From DATDCV01 sp036524155 (lineage in GTDB: Bacteria > Verrucomicrobiota > Verrucomicrobiia > Limisphaerales > UBA8199): a stretch of DNA of 37,480 nucleotides. Under the pieces are notes generated by a model. It saw only the letters and a program-made list of their open reading frames with translations. It searched no databases and had not been told where the DNA came from. Below are positions 14,580-22,679 of the stretch, one piece after another. The stretch spans positions 1 to 37,480 of the forward strand of contig DATDCV010000712.1 of assembly GCA_036524155.1 (NCBI GenBank), given 5' to 3'. The position numbers and the translations under genes are program-made. The number at the start of each line of letters is the position of its first letter. Positions within the stretch are counted from its first letter, which is position 1.

Positions 14580-16528
14580 GCAGCGGGGCTGCATGCAGCG
14601 GCGCCAGGTACCGCGAGTTCGTCGTGTTGGCGCTGGTGCCCGGGATTGTGGGGGCGCTGATCGTGGCGAGCTGGGCCCTGGCGCATTGGAAGGTGGGCCC
14701 GGCCTTTGTGAACGCGGGGCTGGCGCTGTTCGCGGCGCTGTTCGGCGGTTGGCAGCGGTTCCTCGGGGGATTCCAGGACATTTATCGGCGGAAGATCACC
14801 GTCAATGTCTTTGTCGCCGTGGCGTTGATTGCGACCATCGCCGTAGGGGAATTCCGACCGGCGGCGATCATCATCTTCATCATGGCGGTGGTGGGGGCGC
14901 TCGAGTCGTACACCCTGGACAAGAACCGGCGCAGCATCCGCAACCTGTTGGACCTGGCGCCGCAGACGGCGACAGTGCGAAGCGGAAAGGGGGAGATCAC
15001 CATTCCGGTTGAGCAGGTGCAGGTGGGGACGGTGGTGATCGTGAAGCCGGGGGAGCGGGTGCCGGTGGATGGCGTGGTGGTGGCCGGCGTGAGTAGCGTG
15101 AACCCGGCGCCGATCACCGGCGAATCCATGCCGGTGGAAAAGTTCAAGGGCAGCGAATTGTTCAGCGGCACTTTGAATTTGACGGGCCGCGTGGAAGCGC
15201 GAGCGACGAAGGTGGGGGCGGATACGACTCTGGCGCGGATCGTGCACCTGGTGGAGGAAGCACAGGCGATCAAGGCCCCCATCCAGAACCTGGCGGACCG
15301 GTTCACGGTGTGGTTTCTGCCGGTGGTGCTGGTGCTGGCGATTATGGTCTTTTTTGTAACGGGGAACGTGAAGACGGCGGTGTCGATGTTGCTGGTGGCG
15401 TGCCCGTGCGCGTTTGCGATTGCGACGCCGACGGCGGTGACGGCAGGGATTTCGAACATGGCGCGGCGGGCGGTGCTGGTGAAAGGAGGCATCTTCTTTG
15501 AACTGGCCGGGAAGATTGACGCGCTGGTGGTGGACAAGACGGGGACGTTCACGATGGGGCGGCCCGTGGTGCTGGATGTGGTGGCGTTCGACGGCGTGCC
15601 CAACAAAGAGATTCTCGAGATGGCAGCAGTGGCCGAAAAACACTCTGAGCATCCGCTGGCCAGGGCCGTGCTCGGCCACGCCAAAGAACGCGGGCTAATG
15701 GTGCCGGACCCGGAGGAGTTCAAGGTGGAGATTGGCCGGGGCGTCGTGGCGCGGTGGAAGGGGCAGGACCTCGCGGTCGGGAATGAGGATTTCCTGCAGG
15801 GCAACGGAGTGACTCTGTCCGCAGAGACGCAAAAGAGCGTGTCGGCCCAAGCTGAGCAGGGGCGCACTGCGGTTATCGTGGCTCGCGGGAAAAAGCCAGT
15901 GGGATTGATTGCGATTGCCGACGCAGTTCGGCCGGAGACGCGACAGGCGATTGGTTGGCTATACCAGGTCATGCGCAACCGCAATATCACGATGTTGACG
16001 GGTGACAACCCGCTGGTGGCCGGCGCGGTGGCCAGGCAGATCGGGGTGGAGAACTTCCGGGCCGGCCTGCTGCCGCAGCAGAAGCAGGAGTTCGTCAGAA
16101 GGCTGCAGGCGCAGGGCCGGACGGTGGGGATGATTGGGGATGGCATCAACGACGCGCCAGCACTGGCATTGGCTGACGTGGGAATTGCGATGGGTGCGGC
16201 GGGAACGGATGTGGCGATTGAGACCGCCGATGTTGCGCTGATGAACGACGACCTTGGGAAGGTTGCGGACTTCATGCTGATGTCCCGGGCAGTGCTGCGA
16301 CGGATCAAGCTTAACATCTTTTTCTCAATCATCTACAACGCTGTTGGCCTCGGCCTGGGGAGCCTGGGGATGCTGACGCCGGTGATGGCGGTGATTTTCC
16401 AGGAAGCGGGGTGCATCAGCGTGGTGCTGAGTTCGACGCTGCTGCTGTGGGCCAAGCCGCGAAGGCCGGGGCATCGATCGGGTCCGACCCTTATGATTTC
16501 AAAAACAACCAACCTGGCTGCGATATGA
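14576..16528 (+). CDS. P1B-type heavy-metal ATPase without HMA domain
   Basis: A 650-residue metal-exporting ATPase. It has TGES (181-184), the metal-site CPC in VACPCAFAIATP (276-278), the phosphorylated D320-KTGT, the SEHPLA motif (357-362), TGD (475-477) and GDGINDAPAL (521-530). The N-terminus has no GMxCxxC HMA domain, only one Cys (C7). The segment after CPC (ISNMARRAVLVKGGIFFE) resembles CtpC-like pumps more than typical Cu or Zn/Cd pumps. The last helix carries C613 in QEAGCISVV. The substrate is unknown; the Cys-rich mini-protein just upstream may replace the missing metal-binding domain. Both ends are coupled by ATGA overlaps. Confidence 0.92.
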   Translation: MSSGAACSGARYREFVVLALVPGIVGALIVASWALAHWKVGPAFVNAGLALFAALFGGWQRFLGGFQDIYRRKITVNVFVAVALIATIAVGEFRPAAIIIFIMAVVGALESYTLDKNRRSIRNLLDLAPQTATVRSGKGEITIPVEQVQVGTVVIVKPGERVPVDGVVVAGVSSVNPAPITGESMPVEKFKGSELFSGTLNLTGRVEARATKVGADTTLARIVHLVEEAQAIKAPIQNLADRFTVWFLPVVLVLAIMVFFVTGNVKTAVSMLLVACPCAFAIATPTAVTAGISNMARRAVLVKGGIFFELAGKIDALVVDKTGTFTMGRPVVLDVVAFDGVPNKEILEMAAVAEKHSEHPLARAVLGHAKERGLMVPDPEEFKVEIGRGVVARWKGQDLAVGNEDFLQGNGVTLSAETQKSVSAQAEQGRTAVIVARGKKPVGLIAIADAVRPETRQAIGWLYQVMRNRNITMLTGDNPLVAGAVARQIGVENFRAGLLPQQKQEFVRRLQAQGRTVGMIGDGINDAPALALADVGIAMGAAGTDVAIETADVALMNDDLGKVADFMLMSRAVLRRIKLNIFFSIIYNAVGLGLGSLGMLTPVMAVIFQEAGCISVVLSSTLLLWAKPRRPGHRSGPTLMISKTTNLAAI

Positions 16529-17661
16529 GCGTTGAAACTTCCGCCGCAATTGCGGCCCCGGTCGCCGAACCGAAGCGGCTGGCGTTTTTTGAGCGCTACC
16601 TGACGGTGTGGGTTCTGGGTTGCATGGTGGTGGGCGTGACGCTCGGCAAGCTGCTGCCCGACCTCACAGCGTCCCTGAGCCGCTTGGAGTTCGGGCAGGG
16701 CTCCCAAGTCAACGTGCCAATTGGGGTTCTGCTGTGGCTGATGATTTACCCAATGATGCTGAAGGTGGATTTCGGGGCGATTGGGGGGATTGCGAAACGA
16801 CCAAAAGGTTTGCTGGTGACGCTGTTTGTGAACTGGCTGGTGAAGCCGTTCAGCATGGCGTTGCTCGCCTGGATCTTCATGCAACACGTCTTCGCCGCCT
16901 GGATTACCCCGGAGATGGCCAAGCAATACACCGCCGGCTTGATCATCCTGGCGGCCGCACCCTGCACGGCGATGGTGTTCGTTTGGTCCTACCTGACCGA
17001 CGGGGACCCTGCCTACACGCTAGTCCAGGTCGCGGTCAACGACCTCATCATGCTCGTCGCTTTCGCCCCCATCGTCATGTTCCTGTGCGGCGTCGCCCAC
17101 GTAGTGGTTCCTGCCAAGGTACTCATTACTTCCGTTGTCGTATTTATCGTGATCCCACTCGCCGCCGGCTGGGTGACGCGGACCACCTTGCTCAAATCTC
17201 ACGGCCAACAGTGGTTCGAACAAAACTTCCTGCCCAGGTTCCACCCCGTGATGATTGGCGCCCTCCTGCTGACCCTCGTTCTCATCTTCGCCTTCCAGGC
17301 GGAAAACCTCACGGCCCGCTGGATCGCCGTCCTGCTTATCGCGGTACCCATCATTATCCAGGTCTATTTCAACTCCGGTCTGGCCTATTTCCTCATGCGC
17401 ATTTTCCGTGTCGAGCACAGCGTCGCTTCACCTGGCGCTCTCATCGGGGCCAGCAACTTCTTTGAACTCGCCGTTGCTGTGGCCATCACCCTCTTTGGCG
17501 CGAATTCCGGTGCCGCATTGGCTACCGTCGTCGGCGTCCTCGTCGAAGTCCCGGTGATGCTTTCCGTCTGCAACTTCTGCAGCCGGACGCGCCACTGGTT
17601 TCCGGGAAAACTCGATTCGGCCTCTACAGCTCTCTCATCCGGCTCACACCCGGACCTTTAG
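16525..17661 (+). CDS. acr3: Arsenite efflux permease Acr3
   Basis: A 378-residue Acr3 with about ten membrane segments that exports As(III). The conserved functional Cys is C147 in AAPCTAMVFVWS, and GASNFFELAVA supplies the conserved Glu in the late helix pair. It starts as ATGA at the ATPase stop; the longer frame from 16411 is the ATPase read in another frame. Codon use changes inside the gene: up to about 16860 the + strand is G-rich, as in the genes before it, and after that clearly C-rich, as in the next gene. The protein reads through intact, so it should be functional. Confidence 0.93.
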   Translation: MSVETSAAIAAPVAEPKRLAFFERYLTVWVLGCMVVGVTLGKLLPDLTASLSRLEFGQGSQVNVPIGVLLWLMIYPMMLKVDFGAIGGIAKRPKGLLVTLFVNWLVKPFSMALLAWIFMQHVFAAWITPEMAKQYTAGLIILAAAPCTAMVFVWSYLTDGDPAYTLVQVAVNDLIMLVAFAPIVMFLCGVAHVVVPAKVLITSVVVFIVIPLAAGWVTRTTLLKSHGQQWFEQNFLPRFHPVMIGALLLTLVLIFAFQAENLTARWIAVLLIAVPIIIQVYFNSGLAYFLMRIFRVEHSVASPGALIGASNFFELAVAVAITLFGANSGAALATVVGVLVEVPVMLSVCNFCSRTRHWFPGKLDSASTALSSGSHPDL

Positions 17662-17772
17662 TCTCCAGCCCGCCGGCGCACCTTACCGGAGCCTGCTGAT
17701 CACCGGCACAGACCGGCAACCACCGCAACAGAACTTGTCGCGGCCACGGAACTGGCACAATGATCAACCGCG

Positions 17773-19440
17773 ATGACCCTGTACCAATTCATCGGATCCG
17801 CCATCGTGGTCCTGGCCATAAGTTACCTGGCTGCCGGCTTCTCCCGTCGGTTAGGCCTCGGGTCGATCCTCGGGCTCCTGGCGGCGGGCGCGATCCTGGG
17901 ACCAAGCGGCTTCAAGGTCACGGAGAGCGCGGAGGGCTTGCGCGAGTTTACCGAGCTGGGCGTCGTCTTTCTCCTGTTCGTGATTGGTTTGCAGCTTAAT
18001 CCCTCGAAGTTATGGGGGATGCGCGCAGATGTGCTGGGCCTGGGCCTCGCCCAGCTCGTCGCTACCGGCGGAGCCCTGGCGGTCTTTCTTCATTCTCTCG
18101 GCGCCCAGTCCTGGTCCCACGCCGGTCTCGGCGGACTGATCCTGGCACTTTCCTCCACGGCCTTCGTGATGCAACTGCTGCAGGATCGCAAAGAACTGAA
18201 CTCCGATCACGGGCGGATTTCCTTCGCCGTGCTCCTGGCCCAGGACCTGGCCGTCATTCCGTTGTTGGCCTTGGTGTCGATGGTTGCGCGCGGCGATGGC
18301 TCGACCGGCGCCCCTCACTCACTTCCGCCGCGCCTCCGGCTGGGTCTAATCATCACCGTGCTGGCCGCGATCGTGCTGATGGGCCGGTACGTGGCGCCCT
18401 GGCTGCTGGCGATCAACGCGCGCCGCCGGAATCCCTCCGGGTTCACCGCGGTGACCATGCTGGCCGTTTTGGTGGCCGCGTGGTTGGCCTACACGGTCGG
18501 GTTGTCAATGGCCCTCGGCGGGTTCGTGGTCGGACTGCTCCTGTCCGCCTCGCCGTTCCACCTGCAAATTCAGAGTTCCGCGGAACACTGGAAAGAGACG
18601 TTGCTGTCGCTCTTCTTCATCGCGGTGGGCATGAACATCAACTTCGGAGTGTTGCTCCGCGAGGGATTGATCGTCGTGGTGTTGGTGGTGGGTATTTTGC
18701 TGATCAAAGCGGCGGTCCTGCTGCTGCTGTGCATGCTATTTCGCAAACGAGCAGGCACTTCAGTACGCACGGCGTTGTTGTGCGCCCAATGCGGCGAATT
18801 CGCTTTCGTCTTGCTGGCCCTTTCCCAGCGCTTCGGGATCATCGCCGAAGAAGGTGCGAGTATCGGCGTTTTAACCGTGTCGGTTACCATGGCGCTCACG
18901 CCCTTGCTGGCGAAGCTAGCCGATTCCTGGGGCCGGCGGGTCGAGCGCTCTGAACCCCTACCCGGACCGCTGGCCCCGCTCGGGGAAATCCCGGAACCGA
19001 TGGTGATCATCGGCGGCTTTGGCCGCTGCGGCGAGGCCGTCGGCGCATTTTTGCGGCAACACCAAATTCCTTTTGCGGCGCTCGATTTGGATTGGGACAA
19101 GGTCGCAGCAGGACGGCAACGCGGCTATCCGGTTTCGGGCGGTGACATGACGGACTACACGGTTTTGAGGAATGCCGGCGCCGCCCGCTGCCGGTTGTTG
19201 GTGATCGCCAGCAACGACACCATCGCCGCCGAACGAGCTATTCTGGCCTTTCGCCTGATCGCGCCTCCTTCAACGCCCATCGTGGTGAGAGTCCAGGATC
19301 GCGCGCAGGCCCAGAAACTCAAGACCGCCGGCGCTTCGCGCCTGGTGGTGGAATACGACGAGATCGGCCAACGCTTAATCGACTCGGTTGGTCTGGCGTT
19401 GGACCTGTCCGATGTCTCCGGCCCCAACCCGAAGGGCTGA
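17773..19440 (+). CDS. CPA2 monovalent cation/proton antiporter with TrkA-N domain (KefB/C-like)
   Basis: A 555-residue protein. About twelve membrane helices occupy residues 1-385, with family marks such as GLLAAGAILGP, FLLFVIGLQL and LAQDLAVIPLLAL. From about 410 a Rossmann RCK/TrkA-N domain begins with VIIGGFGRCGEAVG and runs through the end, ending in a regulatory segment. Such proteins exchange K+ or Na+ for H+ under nucleotide or thiol-adduct control. It lies 111 bp after acr3; that gap shows nothing definite. Whether it belongs to the arsenic island is unclear. Potassium efflux with cytoplasmic acidification is a known protection against electrophiles for KefB/C. Confidence 0.88.
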   Translation: MTLYQFIGSAIVVLAISYLAAGFSRRLGLGSILGLLAAGAILGPSGFKVTESAEGLREFTELGVVFLLFVIGLQLNPSKLWGMRADVLGLGLAQLVATGGALAVFLHSLGAQSWSHAGLGGLILALSSTAFVMQLLQDRKELNSDHGRISFAVLLAQDLAVIPLLALVSMVARGDGSTGAPHSLPPRLRLGLIITVLAAIVLMGRYVAPWLLAINARRRNPSGFTAVTMLAVLVAAWLAYTVGLSMALGGFVVGLLLSASPFHLQIQSSAEHWKETLLSLFFIAVGMNINFGVLLREGLIVVVLVVGILLIKAAVLLLLCMLFRKRAGTSVRTALLCAQCGEFAFVLLALSQRFGIIAEEGASIGVLTVSVTMALTPLLAKLADSWGRRVERSEPLPGPLAPLGEIPEPMVIIGGFGRCGEAVGAFLRQHQIPFAALDLDWDKVAAGRQRGYPVSGGDMTDYTVLRNAGAARCRLLVIASNDTIAAERAILAFRLIAPPSTPIVVRVQDRAQAQKLKTAGASRLVVEYDEIGQRLIDSVGLALDLSDVSGPNPKG

Positions 19441-19500
19441 TGGGCCAGACGCCGTGAAAAGTAGGTTTGAATGCTTTGGCGGACCGCCACGGCATTTGCC

Positions 19501-20670
19501 TCATGCACCTGTCTCCGTGAAACGGTGTGTTGGCACCGGCTTACCCGGACGGAAACTTTCCAGATGCTCAAGCGTTGCCTCCAGAGCTGTGAAACGACCT
19601 GCTGCCGCCTTCAATCCTTCGCGAACCGCCGTTCCCAGGACTTCCGGCGCCGCCTCCGCTCGCAGGTTGATGATCAACTGCCCGCTCTCCACCGGTTCGT
19701 CCAGATGAAGCGAAAGCTCAGGCACCACATCGCTACGCACCAGGTTAATGACCCCGATTTCCCCCAGGGCGGAGGCTGGGCTTAGGGTCATCTTCAAATG
19801 GGCAACTTCCGTGTTCGCCGCGTTCAGCCGCGCCTGCACCTCGCCGGCGAGAAGTTCCAGGTACTTGTTCGCATCAAAACCGCTTTCGGCCGAGAGCTGA
19901 ACCGTGCAATTCAGCCAGCCGAGCAGCGCTTCGCCGTCGGCATATACCGAATAATCCACTCCCATTGATTTTCCGTCTGGTTGCACCGTGCTCGTCATCC
20001 GCTCAAACCACACGTCCAGATTCGTGCCTTGCCGCGCCGACACCACCAGGATGTCCTTGCGCGGGAACCTCGCCTCGAGGGCCGCCCGCAAACTCCCAAG
20101 CCGGCTTTCATCGATCAGGTCGCACTTGTTGATCACCACCAGGTCCGCCTCCTCGATCTGCTTCTTGTAGATATAGAGCACCTTCTCGGAAAAGTTGCCT
20201 CCCTTCTCCACGCCAAAGACCCGCAAAGCCCGAATCGGATCCAGCAACACACTCATGGGCGCCACGGTGAAGTTCTCGCCGTAAAGCCGGCGTAGCGGAT
20301 AAGTCACCGTCGCCATCAGATCCGTGCAGCTCCCCACCGGCTCCGCAATAATCACCTCGGGACGGGTTTGCTCGGTCAGTTTCCTCGCGGCCTCCACCAG
20401 TGAGTTGAACCGGCAACAGAAACAGCCGCCCGGGATTTCCTCCGTCGCAAATCCCTGTGCCCGCAGCATCGCGGTGTCCACAACGTTCCGGCCCTGGTCG
20501 TTTGTGATTAACCCGACCCGCAATCCGCGGCCGCTGAGGCGTTCTGCCAGTTTGCCGACCGCCGTCGTCTTGCCGGCGCCGAGAAACCCCCCAACCATGA
20601 TGTAGCGGGCTTTGCGGTCGCCGGTCAAAGGTGTGGAAGCCCCGTCGAGCGAACTCATTTGCCGAACCAT
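19501..20670 (-). CDS. G3E-family GTPase (CobW/P47K-like metallochaperone)
   Basis: About 389 residues. The P-loop GFLGAGKT lies at 28-35, the metal-binding GGCFCC at 81-86, EPVGSCTDL at 110-118 and the guanine motif NKCD at 181-184. GCxCC is the site where CobW-type chaperones hold Zn or Co. The C-terminal 180 residues are not the usual short CobW_C domain. The frame opens at 20829, but the first 53 residues look non-coding, so I use ATG 20670; ATG 20658 is equally possible. It converges with the antiporter gene. The client metalloprotein is unknown; members of this group often serve corrinoid or cobalt proteins. Confidence 0.85.
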   Translation of the reverse strand: MVRQMSSLDGASTPLTGDRKARYIMVGGFLGAGKTTAVGKLAERLSGRGLRVGLITNDQGRNVVDTAMLRAQGFATEEIPGGCFCCRFNSLVEAARKLTEQTRPEVIIAEPVGSCTDLMATVTYPLRRLYGENFTVAPMSVLLDPIRALRVFGVEKGGNFSEKVLYIYKKQIEEADLVVINKCDLIDESRLGSLRAALEARFPRKDILVVSARQGTNLDVWFERMTSTVQPDGKSMGVDYSVYADGEALLGWLNCTVQLSAESGFDANKYLELLAGEVQARLNAANTEVAHLKMTLSPASALGEIGVINLVRSDVVPELSLHLDEPVESGQLIINLRAEAAPEVLGTAVREGLKAAAGRFTALEATLEHLESFRPGKPVPTHRFTETGA

Positions 20671-20764
20671 GAAACGCTGCCAGCCATTCGCAGAATAATA
20701 CCTCGCCCCGGCCACCAGGCAAGCAGCCCCGCAGACCTGAACGCCGGATGCCAGCGTTGTTATC

Positions 20765-21688
20765 TCACGGCCCCTGTCCCAACTGCACCAGGAAAAACCG
20801 CGCGGGAGCCGCGCTGCCGCCCGTTGCATTGGTCACTGTCCAGCCGAATTCACCGTTCGCCGAACGTTGATTCGTCGCCATCGGAATCCACTGATTCAAC
20901 GGCAGCGCCACGTTTGTGCTGCTCATTAAGTAGTACGTTCCACCGGCGATGCCTTCCTTCGCCGTGATGATTAAATCCGAACCCGACAAGTTGATGGTCG
21001 AGATGCCCGGACCGGGCACAGCCGAAATTTCCAGAAAGGGTCGGGCTGGCTCGATTCCGTACTTGTGTGAATGGAACGTGAAGCCTACCCCAGGATCCAG
21101 GGCAGTCAGGAAAAGCCCAACGTCGCCACCCGCGATCACGTCGTTCACGAACACAACCGGCAGAGCGAGCGCAAAACTCAGCGGGCCACTCGCGCCGGCG
21201 TTCGTAAATACGCCGAGAGTAGCGTCGGTGGCGGGATTCAGCAGGTTGGATTCGTCGCTATAGGTAATGCCGTCCGCAGTTGGCAGAGACGGCCTGCCGG
21301 TGCCCTCAACCCAGGTATCGTTAGCGATCCAGCGAATCTCAAACCCGCCCACCCCACGATTGAAGAGGGCATTGTTGGGCGCGGCGTCTTCAGTGACCTG
21401 CAGCGTTGCTCCAGCAACCACCCAATTGTTGGTTCCGAACGCGGCATCGAAATTCGTCAACATCGAGGCGGTGTTAAACCGGATGAAGGTGTCAAACGCG
21501 CCGTTGGCGACGCCGACCGCATTGACCGCGTTCGTCCCGGAGACCGAGAGCGCGCCCGCGGCGCCGTAATTGGATCCCGGTGCGGCAGCCCGGACGAAGC
21601 TGTTGACCGAAGCGTCATTAGTAAACACCGCGGCCCAGGAAGTGGAGGAAACCGCGACGATCCAGACAGACGCTTTCAGGGCGGCCAT
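20765..21688 (-). CDS. Secreted DNRLRE/CBM96-like protein
   Basis: About 307 residues. The start at 21688 gives a signal peptide MAALKASVWIVAVSSTSWA; the frame extends to 21724 (TTG) at the stop of the sigma-factor gene. The mature protein opens with TNDASVNSFVRAAAPGSNYGA, the pattern of DNRLRE/disaggregatase-type domains, and continues with beta-rich sequence to about residue 220. The last 90 residues (SGTYYLMSSTNV-type segment) look like a short beta domain seen in many secreted planctomycete/verrucomicrobial proteins; a related stretch occurs in the partial protein at the right edge (TIETSTNLTDWTPVG). Function unknown; no catalytic residues recognised. Confidence 0.7.
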   Translation of the reverse strand: MAALKASVWIVAVSSTSWAAVFTNDASVNSFVRAAAPGSNYGAAGALSVSGTNAVNAVGVANGAFDTFIRFNTASMLTNFDAAFGTNNWVVAGATLQVTEDAAPNNALFNRGVGGFEIRWIANDTWVEGTGRPSLPTADGITYSDESNLLNPATDATLGVFTNAGASGPLSFALALPVVFVNDVIAGGDVGLFLTALDPGVGFTFHSHKYGIEPARPFLEISAVPGPGISTINLSGSDLIITAKEGIAGGTYYLMSSTNVALPLNQWIPMATNQRSANGEFGWTVTNATGGSAAPARFFLVQLGQGP

Positions 21689-21724
21689 ATCCCGCCAACG
21701 TATGCCAGGATCCCCGATCGTCAA

Positions 21725-22651
21725 CTATTGATCCGGCCGCGAAAAGTGGAAGCCGGGTTGAATCAGCAGGCTCCGCAAACGGACGGGACACGTAATGACA
21801 CACATCGTTTTAATGCGGGCGTTCTCAGTGGTAACAAAAATCGAGCTGACAGGAAGGCCGTCCCGATAGGCCAAAACCACGGGGCGGCCCTGGAAACAGA
21901 TCGTTCGTAAAAGCGCCCCTGACCCGAGCCAGGCTGAGGCCTTCCTCAGCAGGAAATCAATGACCGCTTGCGGACCGCTCACCGACACCGGCCCGGGCTC
22001 GTTCAGGTTGGACGCGTCGCACACCAACGCGGGGCTTTCGGAGAGCAACTGCAGCAACTGGTTACAGTCTCCGTCGGCGGCCGCCTGCAAAAACCGTTGC
22101 ATCACCTGCTCCTCCTGTTGCGGCAGGACCTCATACCGGGGCTGCCGGCTGGCCACTCGCTCGCGCGCCCGCCTCAGAATCTGCCGGCAGTTCTCCTCCG
22201 TCCTGTCCACCATCCGTGCGACTTCGTCGTAATCGCAGTCGAACACCTCCCGCAATAGGAACACCGCCCTCTCCACGGGCGACAACGCCCGCAGCAGAAC
22301 AAGCAGGGCCACCGAGAGTGAATCAGCCAGCCGCGCATCGTCACTGGGATCGATCATCTGTTCTTCCAGCAGGAAGTCCGGGACCGCCGCCCCGACACAC
22401 TCCTCCCGCTGCGCGCGCGCGGATCCGAGCTGTTTGAGGCACAGCCGGGTGACGATCGTGGTCAGAAAGGCCTTGGGTGACCGAACCTTGGCGGCATCCG
22501 TTCTTTCCCAGCGCACAAAACACTCCTGGACCATGTCCTCCGCGTCCGCGCCGCGGCCCAACATCTGGTAGGCTACCGAATGCAGCAGCGGCCGCAGCGC
22601 CATGAAGGTCTCCGTTTTATCTGCCTGCGTTGCGTTCATTGTCATGCTCAT
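21725..22651 (-). CDS. ECF sigma factor with SnoaL-like C-terminal domain (ECF41/SigJ type)
   Basis: About 308 residues. Region 2 includes YQMLGRGADAEDMVQECFVRW; region 4 includes LSPVERAVFLLREVFDCDYDEVARM and the helix ENCRQILRRARERV. An additional ~110 residues form a SnoaL-like domain (VMQRFLQAAADGD... GPQAVIDFLLRKA), as in ECF41 factors, which control themselves through this domain rather than by an anti-sigma factor. The usual ECF41 partner is a CMD/oxidoreductase/epimerase gene; here a di-heme cytochrome gene lies 28 bases upstream on the same strand instead. ATG 22651 is chosen over a GTG at 22654. Confidence 0.9.
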   Translation of the reverse strand: MSMTMNATQADKTETFMALRPLLHSVAYQMLGRGADAEDMVQECFVRWERTDAAKVRSPKAFLTTIVTRLCLKQLGSARAQREECVGAAVPDFLLEEQMIDPSDDARLADSLSVALLVLLRALSPVERAVFLLREVFDCDYDEVARMVDRTEENCRQILRRARERVASRQPRYEVLPQQEEQVMQRFLQAAADGDCNQLLQLLSESPALVCDASNLNEPGPVSVSGPQAVIDFLLRKASAWLGSGALLRTICFQGRPVVLAYRDGLPVSSIFVTTENARIKTMCVITCPVRLRSLLIQPGFHFSRPDQ

Positions 22652-22679
22652 CACCGCGCTTACGGTCCCATTTTCCTTT

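Noticed and set aside
14216..16332. Very long - strand open frames opposite the ATPase gene
   Set aside because: His/Arg- or Ser/Thr/Pro-rich mirror frames caused by biased codons of the real + strand gene.
19477..19489. TGGCGG-A-CCGCCA between convergent genes as a terminator
   Set aside because: One-base loop and no T-run; the inverted symmetry alone is too short.
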